This document shows, in pieces, positions 34,637-46,523 of a stretch of DNA of 64,000 bases. Position numbers and translations under genes: made by a program. The DNA comes from Thalassospira sp. ER-Se-21-Dark (GTDB lineage Bacteria > Pseudomonadota > Alphaproteobacteria > Rhodospirillales > Thalassospiraceae): assembly GCF_017922435.1 (NCBI RefSeq), contig NZ_VDEZ01000001.1:1-64000 (forward strand), written 5' to 3'. A model generated the notes under the pieces. It saw only the letters and a program-made list of their open reading frames with translations, had not been told where the DNA came from and searched no databases. Every line of letters begins with the position of its first letter. Position 1 is the stretch's first letter.

Positions 34637-36457
34637 ATGACGAGTTTGCAGGATTATGCCGACTGGCAAAACTTGCCGACAATGTTTTTCGACAAGGCGA
34701 AGAAACATGGCGATACGCCGTTTCTTTGGACCAAAGACCCCGAGGGCAAGGAATTTGTCCCCACCACCTGGCAAGAGGCCGCCGATCAGGTCCGGGCCCT
34801 TGCACGTGCGCTTTATGACATTGGCGTGCGTCCCGGTGACCGGATCTTGCTGGTGTCGGAAAACCGCACCGAATGGGGCATAGCCGATCTTGCCGTCATG
34901 TGCGTTGGCGCAATGACCGTTCCGGCCTACACCACCAATACCGAGCGCGATCATTTGCACGCGATCGAAGACAGTGGTGCAGCGATTGCCATTATCTCGA
35001 CCAAGAAACTCGCCCAGCCCTTCCTGCACGCCGCCCTTGATAGCGGTCGCTGCCGCCATGCGATCATGATGGAAGAATGGGGACAAAGCTTTGTTGGCGA
35101 TATCACCATTTCACGCTGGGACGATCTGATTGCCAAGGGGCGCGGCCTGACCCATGACGTTGATGCCTGGGTTTCAACGATCAAGCGCGATGAACTTGCC
35201 TGTCTGATTTATACATCCGGCACGGGCGGTTCGCCCAAGGGCGTGATGCTGAGCCACGGGGCGATCCTTTCGAACTGCATGGGCGCTTTTGACATCATCG
35301 AAACCCTTGGCATTGATGAGGAAATCTTCCTGTCCTTCCTGCCGCTGTCACATTCCTATGAACATACTGCGGGGCTTTATTTTCCGATCAGTATTGATGC
35401 CCAGATCTATTATGCCGAGGGGCTTGATAAACTGGCCGCCAATCTGGCCGAAGTTCGCCCGACCATCATGACGGCTGTGCCGCGCCTGTATGAAATGCTC
35501 TATCAGCGCATGAGCCGCATGGTCGAAAAGGATGGCGGTTTCAAGCAAAAGCTGTTTGACCTGACCCTGCGTCTGGGGCGCAAGAATTACGAAGGCGAAC
35601 GGCTTAACCTGCTTGAAAAGCTTCAGAACTTTGCCTGTGAACTGCTTCTGCGTCGCAAGCTGCGCCAGCGTTTTGGCGGGCGGATCAAGGCCATGGTATC
35701 GGGCGGCGGGCCGCTGAATTATGAACTGGGTGTTCTGTTTGTGTCGTGCGGCATTCGCATTCTTCAGGGCTATGGCCAGACCGAATTTGCTCCGGTGGTT
35801 TCGTGCAACCGTGCCGAAAACAACAAACTGCGTACGGTCGGCCCGCCGATGGTCGGGGCCGAGGTTAAGATTGCCGAAGATGGCGAAATCCTGCTGCGCG
35901 GCGAAAGCATGATGAAGGGCTACTGGAACCTGCCCGACGTGACGGCTGCCGCCATCATTGATGGCTGGCTCCATACCGGTGACATCGGCAAGTTCGACGA
36001 ACAGGGCAGCCTGATGATCACCGATCGCAAGAAGGATATCATCGTCAATTCCGGTGGCGACAATATTTCGCCCCAGCGGATCGAGGGCCTGATGACGCTT
36101 GAGACCGAGATTTCACAAGCCATGGTCTATGGCGATGACAAACCCTATCTGGTTGCGGTTGTCTGGCCGGACGAAGACTTCATGCGCGAATTTGCCCGCG
36201 ATAACGGGCTATCCAATGATATTGAAGTCCTTGGTAAAAATGAAGACTTCCGCAAAGTCATCCGCACTGCGATTGATCACGTCAATCAACGCCTGTCGAC
36301 GATTGAAAAGGTACGCAGCTTTATGTTTGCCGAAGCAGCCTTTACCATCGACAACGAAATGCTGACGCCGTCGATGAAAATTCGTCGCCACAAAATCCGC
36401 GAAGCCTATGCCAAGCAGCTTGATGGCCTTTATCAGCGTAAACGCAGCGGCCAATAA
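34637..36457 (+). CDS. long-chain acyl-CoA synthetase (AMP-forming)
   Basis: Activates fatty acids to acyl-CoA for beta-oxidation or lipid synthesis. The P-loop YTSGTGGSPKGVMLSHGA, the linker core QGYGQTEFAPVVS, TGDIGKFDEQGSLMITDRKKDIIVNSGGDNISPQ and the C-terminal lysine region are all present. The pattern is closest to the FAA1-type branch (LPLSHSYEHTAGLYFPI), not E. coli FadD. Length is 606 residues from the ATG at 34637, with AAGGA seven bases before it. A P-loop gene follows 27 bases on. Confidence 0.9.
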   Translation: MTSLQDYADWQNLPTMFFDKAKKHGDTPFLWTKDPEGKEFVPTTWQEAADQVRALARALYDIGVRPGDRILLVSENRTEWGIADLAVMCVGAMTVPAYTTNTERDHLHAIEDSGAAIAIISTKKLAQPFLHAALDSGRCRHAIMMEEWGQSFVGDITISRWDDLIAKGRGLTHDVDAWVSTIKRDELACLIYTSGTGGSPKGVMLSHGAILSNCMGAFDIIETLGIDEEIFLSFLPLSHSYEHTAGLYFPISIDAQIYYAEGLDKLAANLAEVRPTIMTAVPRLYEMLYQRMSRMVEKDGGFKQKLFDLTLRLGRKNYEGERLNLLEKLQNFACELLLRRKLRQRFGGRIKAMVSGGGPLNYELGVLFVSCGIRILQGYGQTEFAPVVSCNRAENNKLRTVGPPMVGAEVKIAEDGEILLRGESMMKGYWNLPDVTAAAIIDGWLHTGDIGKFDEQGSLMITDRKKDIIVNSGGDNISPQRIEGLMTLETEISQAMVYGDDKPYLVAVVWPDEDFMREFARDNGLSNDIEVLGKNEDFRKVIRTAIDHVNQRLSTIEKVRSFMFAEAAFTIDNEMLTPSMKIRRHKIREAYAKQLDGLYQRKRSGQ

Positions 36458-36484
36458 AACGCCAAACGACAGACCAGATTGACG

Positions 36485-36907
36485 ATGACCCGCCCAAAAG
36501 AAATCAAACAAACCCTTACCCTGGTCCGGGGCCTTCCCGGATCAGGCAAATCGACACTGGCCAAAAATCTGTGTCAGGCGACTGGTGCGGTTCATCTGGA
36601 AGCCGACATGTTCATGGTCGACCATGAAGGGTTTTACGAGTTTGACGGCACCCGACTGTCACAAACGCACGCCCGCTGCGAAGCCGAATGCCATAACGCC
36701 CTGTCCGAGGGATATGACGTTGTTGTGTCCAACACCTTCACCCGTTTCTGGGAAATGAAGGCCTATATCGACATGGCGGAAAAACACGACATTCTGTTGC
36801 AGATTGTCGAATGCCATGGCCGTTTCGGCAGCATCCATATGGTACCCGACGAAACCCTTGCAGATATGCGCGATCGCTGGGAACCCTTGCCGGAAAAATA
36901 CCGCTAG
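36485..36907 (+). CDS. small P-loop ATPase/kinase-like protein
   Basis: 140-residue protein with an N-terminal Walker A motif GLPGSGKSTLAKNL, then EADMF, and a Walker B-like hydrophobic strand (DVVVSNTFTRF). The overall pattern resembles the AAA_33 or polynucleotide-kinase-like group of small nucleotide-dependent kinases. Substrate unknown. It follows the acyl-CoA ligase gene closely and may be co-transcribed. It converges on the DUF4197 gene. No strong binding site is visible before the ATG. Confidence 0.75.
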   Translation: MTRPKEIKQTLTLVRGLPGSGKSTLAKNLCQATGAVHLEADMFMVDHEGFYEFDGTRLSQTHARCEAECHNALSEGYDVVVSNTFTRFWEMKAYIDMAEKHDILLQIVECHGRFGSIHMVPDETLADMRDRWEPLPEKYR

Positions 36908-36916
36908 GAGCGCACC

Positions 36917-37720
36917 CTAGTTTACAGTTGAGAAGACCTTTTTGAGGATATCGGTGGTCCAACGGGTCGGATCGCTTCGAATGTCAGCTTCCTGCACGGC
37001 GATATAATGGAACAAACCATCCATCGCCTTGGCCGTAGCATGATCCGTCAGCGACGCCTTTAGATCCGGTACAAACGGCAGTTGGTCATATTGCCCAAGC
37101 ATCTGATCATACAGCGACAACGCCCCGGTGTCGGACAACGCATCGGTGATCATTGGCCGCAGACGCCCTTCGATATCGGTACCCGATACGCGGCGCAGAT
37201 ACTGGGTCGCGGCATCATCCGGGCCCTGCAAAATGCCCTTGGCATCGGCGACCGTCATCTGGCGCACCGCATTAACCAGAATATCGCCAGCATCCTGCAT
37301 GGTCTTTTCGGCCGCCCGGTTCATACGTAATTCGATTTCATCGGCATAGCTGCCAAGCCCCGCCGCGCTTAACAATTTCTGCGCGGTCTGAACTTCGTCG
37401 GGCAATGGAATATGCGCAACCGGGTCGGCGTTAAAACCATCAACCGCACCAAGTTGGTCGGTGACCAGTTCAACACCGATATCAAGCGCCTGTTTCAATC
37501 CCTGTTCGGCCGTGTCGGATGAAAGTGCGGAAACGCCAGAACCAGAACCACCAGACGTGTTTCCCGACCCCGATGAGTTCATCGCATCGCCAAGGGCCTC
37601 TTTGGCCTTGTCAAAGAACGACTGGGCATTTGCGGGCACGATTGCCCCCACAGCTATAACACCCATGACAAGTGCCACTGCACCGGTTTTGAAAAGGAAA
37701 TCGGAATTGCGTTTGCGCAT
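36917..37720 (-). CDS. DUF4197 family exported protein
   Basis: 267 residues starting at the ATG at 37720. The signal peptide (KTGAVALVMGVIAVGAIVPANAQ) ends in a good AxA cleavage site, followed by SFFDKAKEAL and a Ser/Gly-rich linker. The rest is the all-helical DUF4197 domain: LKQALDIGVELVTDQLGAVDGFNADPVAHIPLP, MNRAAEKTM, TVADAKGILQGPDDAATQYLRR, and a C-terminal FHYIAVQEADIRSDPTRWTTDILKKVF. The family's function is unknown; it is probably periplasmic. It is separated from clpB by a strong terminator. Confidence 0.87.
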   Translation of the reverse strand: MRKRNSDFLFKTGAVALVMGVIAVGAIVPANAQSFFDKAKEALGDAMNSSGSGNTSGGSGSGVSALSSDTAEQGLKQALDIGVELVTDQLGAVDGFNADPVAHIPLPDEVQTAQKLLSAAGLGSYADEIELRMNRAAEKTMQDAGDILVNAVRQMTVADAKGILQGPDDAATQYLRRVSGTDIEGRLRPMITDALSDTGALSLYDQMLGQYDQLPFVPDLKASLTDHATAKAMDGLFHYIAVQEADIRSDPTRWTTDILKKVFSTVN

Positions 37721-37786
37721 GAACAGCCCTGCGGTTTTTGATTGCTGTGTATAAGCAAACAAGACAATGGCCAAAAAACATGGCCC

Positions 37787-37824
37787 GAAAAAGACAAAAC
37801 CCCGGTTAACCAACCGGGGTTTTG
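37787..37824 (-). terminator. intrinsic terminator of clpB
   Basis: Thirteen-bp perfect stem CAAAACCCCGGTT/AACCGGGGTTTTG with a four-base loop, followed on the minus strand by TCTTTTTC. Confidence 0.88.
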
Positions 37825-37845
37825 CATGTGAGGTATCAGGCGACC

Positions 37846-40437
<2,592 letters not shown>

Positions 40438-40810
40438 TCCTGTCACTCCTTGAGCCAACAGTATTCAAACGATGTGGACCTTCTTGGAAGCGTCCACGGC
40501 ATTGGTGTCATTACCGAATTCTAAAATTATAGATTATTTCGACAGCGACAACATTGATATGTCTCAGTCTAGCGTGTTTGCAACCATATACCCCTACAAA
40601 AGTTGCAAGAATTATTTGTGCACCGCAGCACAACTTTCTGTCATTATTCTAGATATCATATGAGGATACTGAACCAAGGACATTGCCAGCCAGTCCCTTC
40701 GGGGTTGCCCTTGGCAAAACAACGTTCTAACGTCGCCCGGATAGACAAACCAGACATGCCATTCGTCCCGTTTTTCCGGCATGCCAAAGCGCCATACAGG
40801 AATAGTGATC
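40438..40810. other. divergent intergenic region between clpB and the MOSC gene
   Basis: About 370 bases that must hold the promoters of both genes. A minus-strand TATAAT lies at 40531-40526, about 90 bases from the clpB start, but no -35 or heat-shock element is correctly spaced with it. Nothing else is recognised. Confidence 0.3.
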
Positions 40811-41581
40811 ATGATGATCGAACTTAAAGCCATCAAAAGATACCCGGTCAAGGGAATGCGCGGTGTTGACCTTAAACAGGCAAAAATCAGCGCACACCAC
40901 ATGATTACCGATGATCGTCGCTTTGTGATTGCAACCCAATCATCTGTCGGACAGGAAGGCGTTCATGAATGGGCCCGCAAAAGCAACTTCCTGCAATTGG
41001 TCAACACGCCAAAGCTGGCTGAAATCGGCACCGAATATGACGACGCCACCTGCACCCTGACCATCCTTCGAAATGGCCGCGCCATCTGCAAAGGCAAGCT
41101 GGACGATAGCATGGGCCGCACCGTGGTTGAGGATTTCCTCAAGGCGTTTCTGAAAAACGAGATCGCCGGCACGCCCAAGATCTATTCAGTTCCCGATACG
41201 AATTTCGGCGACATGAAAGAACCATACATATCGCTGCTGAACCTGGCATCGATCCGTGATTTCGGGTCGCGCATCGTGCAAAGCGAAATCGATCCGATGC
41301 GTTTTCGCGGCAACCTGTTGATTGACGGGCTGGAACCCTGGAAAGAGCTTGAATGGAACGAAGACAAGATCATCAAGATCAATGATGTGTCGTTCCGGGT
41401 TGTCCATCCGATCACGCGCTGCAAGGCAACAAGCGTTAATCCCGACACGGCGATTTCCGACATCAACGTGCCACTGATGCTCCGCAAAGGGGTAAACCAC
41501 CTTTATATGGGGATTTACATCGAAGCACTTGAAGACGGCATCATCACACCGGGTGACAAGCTGAGCGTGACTGTCGCCTAA
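40811..41581 (+). CDS. MOSC domain-containing protein
   Basis: 256 residues. The N-terminal MOSC_N beta-barrel (IELKAIKRYPVKGMRGVDLKQAKISAHHMITDDRRFVIA) is followed by the MOSC domain, with VHPITRCKATSVNPDTA containing the conserved Cys that may bind molybdenum cofactor or sulfur. Relatives include the mARC-type molybdenum cofactor reductases and YcbX. The acting substrate is unknown. AGGAA eight bases before the ATG at 40811 supports this start; a second ATG follows immediately. It is divergent from clpB and converges on the VirD4/TraG-like gene. Confidence 0.85.
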   Translation: MMIELKAIKRYPVKGMRGVDLKQAKISAHHMITDDRRFVIATQSSVGQEGVHEWARKSNFLQLVNTPKLAEIGTEYDDATCTLTILRNGRAICKGKLDDSMGRTVVEDFLKAFLKNEIAGTPKIYSVPDTNFGDMKEPYISLLNLASIRDFGSRIVQSEIDPMRFRGNLLIDGLEPWKELEWNEDKIIKINDVSFRVVHPITRCKATSVNPDTAISDINVPLMLRKGVNHLYMGIYIEALEDGIITPGDKLSVTVA

Positions 41582-41590
41582 GGGCCGTTA

Positions 41591-43183
41591 TCAGTTGCCG
41601 GAATTGAATGTCGGGGCATGCACGGCGATGCCCTTGAACATCTCGTCGTGATACCAATCAATGCGGTGCGCACGAATGGGCGGGCATCCCTTGCGGAACA
41701 ATATCTGTTCTTCCTTGGGGAAGCGCGCCACTTCGGCTGATCGCAGGATGGGCTGATTATCCTGAGACCGCAAATGCACCGGACGGCTGGTATCCTTGCC
41801 GCCGCCGGTGTCATCAAATTTCGACATTGCGGTCAGGCCCGAAACCCAATCCAGGTTAAACGCCCCTTCCTGGCTCAGAACCGAAATAGCGTCCACCCGA
41901 CCGACGACATTTTCCCAGTTCAGGCAGACATCCATCAGGCCACTCACACCAGAGAACCCCGGCCAGACAATCATGCCCTCGCCATATCCGCCGCCCAAAA
42001 GCCGTTCAAAAAGCGGCATCCGGCCAACATTTTCGATCCCATCCAACAAGACCAGGAATTCCGGGTCGCCCGATTTCCAGCCACGCTGATTAAGCAGGTT
42101 CATCATGCCTGTCAGCATCACGCGGCTAAAGGATGGCTGAACTTCCGGGTTATCACCGCCAAGCTGACCAACGATAAAGATCGAAACCGGGCCACTGTTT
42201 ATGTCTTCAAGTGTGAAGCTGCTTTTGCTGACCAGACGTGCGATTTGCGGATTGTCGAATTCTTCGGTGGCGGCACGGCAGGCCTCGATGATCTTCATCC
42301 GCTGATCTTCGGTCATATCAAGGATATTCAGCGCGACCTCGGATATGCGGCCATCCGCAGACTCAATCCCCATCAGCTCTTCAAGGGTTTTGTAGAACCG
42401 GTGCGATGGCATAGTCAGGTTGCGACGTACCTCGGCAAGGTTGCGGTCTTCCTTGGCGCTGCGCTGGATCGTGTAAACGATAAAGCCCTGCAACAACGTC
42501 CGTGCAATACGGACTTCCTGTTCATCGAGTTCCTTGACAAATACCGGCGCCAAAAGCGTATCGGCGATAAAGCCGGTATCCGTGATCATTCCTTCCCCCT
42601 GCTGGCGGATGAAATCGAACGGATTGAACTGTTGGGTTTCGACACCGGTTTGTTTGTGTGGGTCAATGACAATCAGTCTTTGTCCAAGCTTGGTACGGCG
42701 ATCATGAATGGCGCGAAAGATGCTGCCATGGCGCTCATAGACAAACAGATTACCGGTATGCAAAAGCGCGTTTGGCTCTGCCGAGGCGCGATAAAATTCT
42801 TCGGGTTTGGTCGAAAAGGTAATGACGCGCTTAAGGCCCTTGGCCCCGATCAGGCGCTTGTCATCCCCCCAACGCCCCAGGACGAAGGACGGATTGCTTT
42901 CAAGCAGCTTGCGACCATTAAGGTCTTCAAGAGTGGCCCACGCCCCCTCGCCACGACCACCAGACCCTTTTCCGCCCAGTTTCTTCTTTTGCGATTTGGA
43001 CGATGATGATGGCTTCATTCGGTTCAGGATGATGACAACCAGCGGAATGAACATCGGGACGATGAAACAGACAGCCCCCAACAGGGCCAACTCGTAATCA
43101 CCGTTAAACAGCCCAAGGGCGATAACCATACCGCCAAGAGCCCACAGCAAAACCATGACGACCCGAAATAAGCCAGTCCCCAT
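41591..43183 (-). CDS. degenerate VirD4/TraG-like coupling protein, orphan
   Basis: 530 residues with two N-terminal membrane helices (about 5-27 and 32-54), as in type IV coupling proteins. The rest follows the VirD4/TraG layout: FVLGRWGDD near 100, VYERHGSIFRAIHDRRTKLGQRLIVIDPHKQ with FNPFDFI (150-191), and a late LLDGIENVGRMPLFERLLGGGYG (379-401). At the Walker A place no GxGK[ST] exists (ITFSTKPEEF, 121-130). At the Walker B place LLDEF is LLDGI. It is probably not an ATPase. There are no relaxase, mating or other secretion genes here. Gene is intact, with no frameshift. Confidence 0.65.
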   Translation of the reverse strand: MGTGLFRVVMVLLWALGGMVIALGLFNGDYELALLGAVCFIVPMFIPLVVIILNRMKPSSSSKSQKKKLGGKGSGGRGEGAWATLEDLNGRKLLESNPSFVLGRWGDDKRLIGAKGLKRVITFSTKPEEFYRASAEPNALLHTGNLFVYERHGSIFRAIHDRRTKLGQRLIVIDPHKQTGVETQQFNPFDFIRQQGEGMITDTGFIADTLLAPVFVKELDEQEVRIARTLLQGFIVYTIQRSAKEDRNLAEVRRNLTMPSHRFYKTLEELMGIESADGRISEVALNILDMTEDQRMKIIEACRAATEEFDNPQIARLVSKSSFTLEDINSGPVSIFIVGQLGGDNPEVQPSFSRVMLTGMMNLLNQRGWKSGDPEFLVLLDGIENVGRMPLFERLLGGGYGEGMIVWPGFSGVSGLMDVCLNWENVVGRVDAISVLSQEGAFNLDWVSGLTAMSKFDDTGGGKDTSRPVHLRSQDNQPILRSAEVARFPKEEQILFRKGCPPIRAHRIDWYHDEMFKGIAVHAPTFNSGN

Positions 43184-43401
43184 CTATCACTCCCCACGAA
43201 TGCGCCTGCACCGTGAAAAGACGCCGGTTCTTTTATCCCGATCTTGCTTCCACGGTTTTATTGATGATTTGTCCCAGAACCCGCGCGAAAAATAATCAAA
43301 GGTTGCACGAGATATTCAATTATATACTTATACAGTTTTACGTCCCTTAAAGCACTGAGTCTTTGGGGGAATGCACGGTTTTTACAGATGATTCAAACGA
43401 C

Positions 43402-43436
43402 AACACCCCTGCAAGCGGATGGCTTGCAGGGGTGTT
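43402..43436 (-). terminator. terminator after the DUF4167 gene
   Basis: Perfect 15-bp stem AACACCCCTGCAAGC/GCTTGCAGGGGTGTT with a five-base loop. The T-tail on minus is poor, but the stem is one of the strongest in the window. Confidence 0.7.
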
Positions 43437-43466
43437 TGTCATGTTGAAAGACCGCCTCGGGTCAGA

Positions 43467-44243
43467 TCAGGCCGAAACCGGCTCGGATCCTTCGTCAGAG
43501 GTGGCACCTTCTTCGTCATCCCGACCTGCTGCGCGGCTACGACCGCGGCGGGCGGTCGGATGGCGACCACGGGTACGTGCGGTACCGCTTGCGGCACGGC
43601 GCGGTTTTTTCTCACCGTCTTCGCCCTGCTCGGCAGTGTCGGTTCTATCGGCACTTGCCGGTGCATCATCACCAGATGCTTCTGCCGGTGCGCTTTCCTC
43701 TGCGCTGGCGTCATCATCTGATTTCCGCGGACGACCACGGCCCGGACCACGCGCATCCGAACGACGCGCACGCGGTGCGCGTTTCGGACGGCCACCATCA
43801 TCATCCGACGTTTCAGCAGAAGTATTTTCTGCCTCTACCGGGGTGTTGTCGTCGCCATTGTTTGACGCATTTTCTGCGTTTTCGTTGGCGTCACCCTGTT
43901 GATCATCGTTCTGATTTGACTGGCCATCACTGCGGTCGTCACGGCCACGATTGTTGCGCTGACGATTGTTGTCACCACCACGTTCCTCACGGCGCTGGTT
44001 TTCCCATTCCTGGGCAGCCTGAAGGATGCGGTGGTAATGTTCCGCGTGCTGATAGAAGTTTTCCGCAAGTACCGGATCGTCGGTGCAATCCTTCGCAAGG
44101 GAAATGTATTTTTCATAGACCTGTTGGGCGTTACCGCGTACGCGGCCGTCCGGTCCATTACTGTCAAAATTCTGAAATTTTGGATTTACTGGACGTTTAT
44201 TCGACTGTTGCCGTCCGCGCGGACGTTTATTGTTATTTCTCAT
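43467..44243 (-). CDS. DUF4167 family protein
   Basis: 258 residues, basic N-terminus (MRNNNKRPRGRQQSNKRP), then the DUF4167 core NAQQVYEKYISLAKDCTDDPVLAENFYQHAEHYHRILQAAQEWE (about 40-83). The C-terminal two thirds are low complexity, rich in Arg, Asn, Asp, Ala and Glu, and end in Arg-rich AT-hook-like blocks (GRGRPRK, TARTRGRHPTARRGRSRAAGR). This suggests nucleic-acid binding, but the function is unknown. In alphaproteobacteria it commonly sits after prfA and prmC, as here. Confidence 0.85.
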   Translation of the reverse strand: MRNNNKRPRGRQQSNKRPVNPKFQNFDSNGPDGRVRGNAQQVYEKYISLAKDCTDDPVLAENFYQHAEHYHRILQAAQEWENQRREERGGDNNRQRNNRGRDDRSDGQSNQNDDQQGDANENAENASNNGDDNTPVEAENTSAETSDDDGGRPKRAPRARRSDARGPGRGRPRKSDDDASAEESAPAEASGDDAPASADRTDTAEQGEDGEKKPRRAASGTARTRGRHPTARRGRSRAAGRDDEEGATSDEGSEPVSA

Positions 44244-44535
44244 ATCAACATGACTTTGGTGTTGAAGGACAATCCGGTAGCATCATCGGCTCCGGAACCA
44301 CTCCGTCTGAAAAACATATTTCCCGCTAAACAGCGCCGATCACGGCATTATTTTTACAAACCTGCCGGGAACCTTGAAAGGAACGGAGATTGTCGACTGT
44401 TTACAGGGGAACACGGCGCTTTCATAAGCGCGTTGGGCACCCGGCCCGTTCAATTCAACCTATATGGCTTGACGGGTTATTCCAACTGTTTTTTTCACTC
44501 GCCTGCGCTTTTTTTACATCACAGGTGCGGAAATA
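44244..44535. other. intergenic region between prmC and the DUF4167 gene
   Basis: About 290 bases with one small hairpin (GCGCT/AGCGC near 44420) and T-rich tracts. It may hold a promoter for the DUF4167 gene. No gene or strong terminator is recognised. Confidence 0.35.
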
Positions 44536-45438
44536 TCAGATTATGCAACGCCCGACGGAACAACGGGTTTTCTTTGCCGCGACGCAACGGACAATTCCGC
44601 CAAGGTCTTCGCGATACTCCACCCCGACAAAACCGGCCTCCACCAGCATCTGACCGACATCCTTTTCCTGCCCGCGACCGATTTCAAAGATGACGAAACC
44701 GCCGGGCTTTGCCAGATCAAACGCAACACGCGATAAAACGCTATAGGCCGCCAATCCATCCCCTTCATCGGTCAGGGCAAGACGGGGATCAAACTTTTGC
44801 ACCTCCGGCGAAAGGGTCGTCATCTCGTCGGCGGTGATGTAGGGCGGGTTTGACATCACAAGATCAAATCCCTCGGCGCGGTCTTTGTCATCAAGTGCGC
44901 TGTCCCAATCCGAGACGCGGAATTCGACCACATGATCAAGCTCAAGCAGCTTGGCATTTTCACGTGCACAGGCCACCGCACCCGCGCTCAGATCAAGTCC
45001 GATACCCGTCGCGCCTGGCAGATCGCCAACTGCAGACAACAACAAACACCCCGTCCCGGTGCCAAAATCAACGATCCGCGGCGCATCTGAATCTTCAAGG
45101 AAATCAATCGCCCATTCGACAAGTGTTTCACTATCCGGGCGGGGCTCAAGCGTTTCGGGTGACAGCTTGAAGGTATGGCGCCAGAAATCACGTTCGCCCA
45201 ATATACGCCCGACCGGTTCATGCCCAACGCGGCGCGCAATCATGCCCCGAAAGGCTTCTGCCTTGTCATCAGGCACAATATCTTCGGGCCATGCGCTGAT
45301 CCGGCCCCCATCAACACCCGCAGCCCGGGCCAAAAGAATACGCGCATCCATCCGAGCGTTTTCAATACCGGCATCGGTTAAGGCCGCAACGGCCTCAGCC
45401 ATCAGGCTGCCAAGGGTCGATGGGGTGTCAGAAGACAT
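44536..45438 (-). CDS. prmC: peptide chain release factor glutamine methyltransferase
   Basis: Methylates the Gln of the GGQ motif in release factors RF1 and RF2. N-terminal helical domain followed by the SAM-binding domain with VDFGTGTGCLLLSAVGDLPGATGIGLDLS, and the catalytic NPPY motif in VMSNPPYITADE. Length, 300 residues, is slightly above average. It starts two bases after the prfA stop, so the enzyme is made together with one of its own substrates. Confidence 0.94.
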   Translation of the reverse strand: MSSDTPSTLGSLMAEAVAALTDAGIENARMDARILLARAAGVDGGRISAWPEDIVPDDKAEAFRGMIARRVGHEPVGRILGERDFWRHTFKLSPETLEPRPDSETLVEWAIDFLEDSDAPRIVDFGTGTGCLLLSAVGDLPGATGIGLDLSAGAVACARENAKLLELDHVVEFRVSDWDSALDDKDRAEGFDLVMSNPPYITADEMTTLSPEVQKFDPRLALTDEGDGLAAYSVLSRVAFDLAKPGGFVIFEIGRGQEKDVGQMLVEAGFVGVEYREDLGGIVRCVAAKKTRCSVGRCII

Positions 45439-45440
45439 GA

Positions 45441-46523
45441 TCAGCTTTCAATCTCGGCAAGCTTCTGGGCCTGCTCTTCGGCGATCAGGGCATCAATCAT
45501 TTCATCAACTGCCGGACCACCGGCAATGAAATCATCCAGGCGATAAAGTGTGAGGTTAATGCGATGATCGGACACGCGCCCTTGCGGGAAGTTATAGGTG
45601 CGAATGCGTTCCGAACGGTCGCCCGATCCGACCTGTGATTTACGATCAGCCGCGCGTTCGCTGTCCTTGCTTTCGCGTTCCTGATCATAAAGACGCGACA
45701 TCAGCATCTTCATGGCTTTTTCTTTGTTCTTGTGCTGCGACTTTGCTTCCTGACTCGCGGCAACCACGCCAGTCGGGATATGGGTAATGCGCACGGCACT
45801 GTCGGTAGTGTTAACGTGCTGACCACCCGCACCCTGCGAGCGGTAGGTATCAATACGCAGATCCTTGGGATCGATCTTGATGTCGACTTCTTCGGCCTCT
45901 GGCAGCACGGCCACGGTCGCAGCCGACGTATGAATACGCCCGCCACCTTCGGTCACCGGCACGCGCTGCACGCGGTGCACGCCACTTTCAAACTTCAGGC
46001 GGGCAAACACATCCGTCCCAGATACGTTGACGATCACTTCCTTGAAACCGCCAAGGTCGTTTTCGCTGGCATCCATCTGTTCGAATTTCCAGCCGCGGCC
46101 TTCGGCGTAACGCTGATACATGCGATACAAATCGGCGGCAAACAGGGCGGCTTCTTCACCTCCGGTGCCTGCGCGAATTTCAAGTATGGCGTTCTTGGTG
46201 TCAGCTGTATCTTTCGGGATCAGCATCAGTTTCATCTGACGCTCTGCCTCTGGCAGCTTATCCTGAATGTCGTATTTTTCGGCTTCGGCCATTTCGCGCA
46301 TATCGCGATCGCTTTGCGGATCGGCCAGGATCTCCTCGGCTTCTTCCAGATCGTTCAGAAGCTTTTTATACGCCTCAATCGCCTCGACCACCGGGGCCAA
46401 TTCTGCATGTTCGCGCGACAGCTTGGAAAAGCCATCCCCATCAAGCTCTCCGCTTGAAAGAAGCGAATTGAGTTCGTCGAACCGGCGTGTAACGCCTTCG
46501 AGTTTCCCAAGGTCCAAACTCAC
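45441..46523 (-). CDS. prfA: peptide chain release factor 1
   Basis: Recognises UAA and UAG stop codons. The peptidyl-hydrolysis loop GAGGQHVN and the codon-recognition tripeptide PVT (PxT of RF1, in [18 protein letters not shown]) are both present, which separates it from RF2. Length, 360 residues, is normal. The start is a GTG overlapping the hemA stop by four bases (GTGA), with AGGAG upstream, so translation is coupled to hemA. prmC follows two bases on. Confidence 0.96.
   Translation of the reverse strand: MSLDLGKLEGVTRRFDELNSLLSSGELDGDGFSKLSREHAELAPVVEAIEAYKKLLNDLEEAEEILADPQSDRDMREMAEAEKYDIQDKLPEAERQMKLMLIPKDTADTKNAILEIRAGTGGEEAALFAADLYRMYQRYAEGRGWKFEQMDASENDLGGFKEVIVNVSGTDVFARLKFESGVHRVQRVPVTEGGGRIHTSAATVAVLPEAEEVDIKIDPKDLRIDTYRSQGAGGQHVNTTDSAVRITHIPTGVVAASQEAKSQHKNKEKAMKMLMSRLYDQERESKDSERAADRKSQVGSGDRSERIRTYNFPQGRVSDHRINLTLYRLDDFIAGGPAVDEMIDALIAEEQAQKLAEIES

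Noticed and set aside
40438..40560. Heat-shock (sigma-32) promoter for clpB
   Set aside because: Expected for the gene, but no CTTG-type -35 with a correctly spaced CCxxAT-type -10 could be seen by eye.
41774..43006. 410-codon open frame on plus opposite the VirD4/TraG-like gene
   Set aside because: The minus frame has membrane anchors and coupling-protein segments; the plus frame shows no family pattern.
43577..44329. 250-codon open frame opposite the DUF4167 gene
   Set aside because: Its His- and Arg-rich translation is an artefact of the repetitive codons of the DUF4167 gene.
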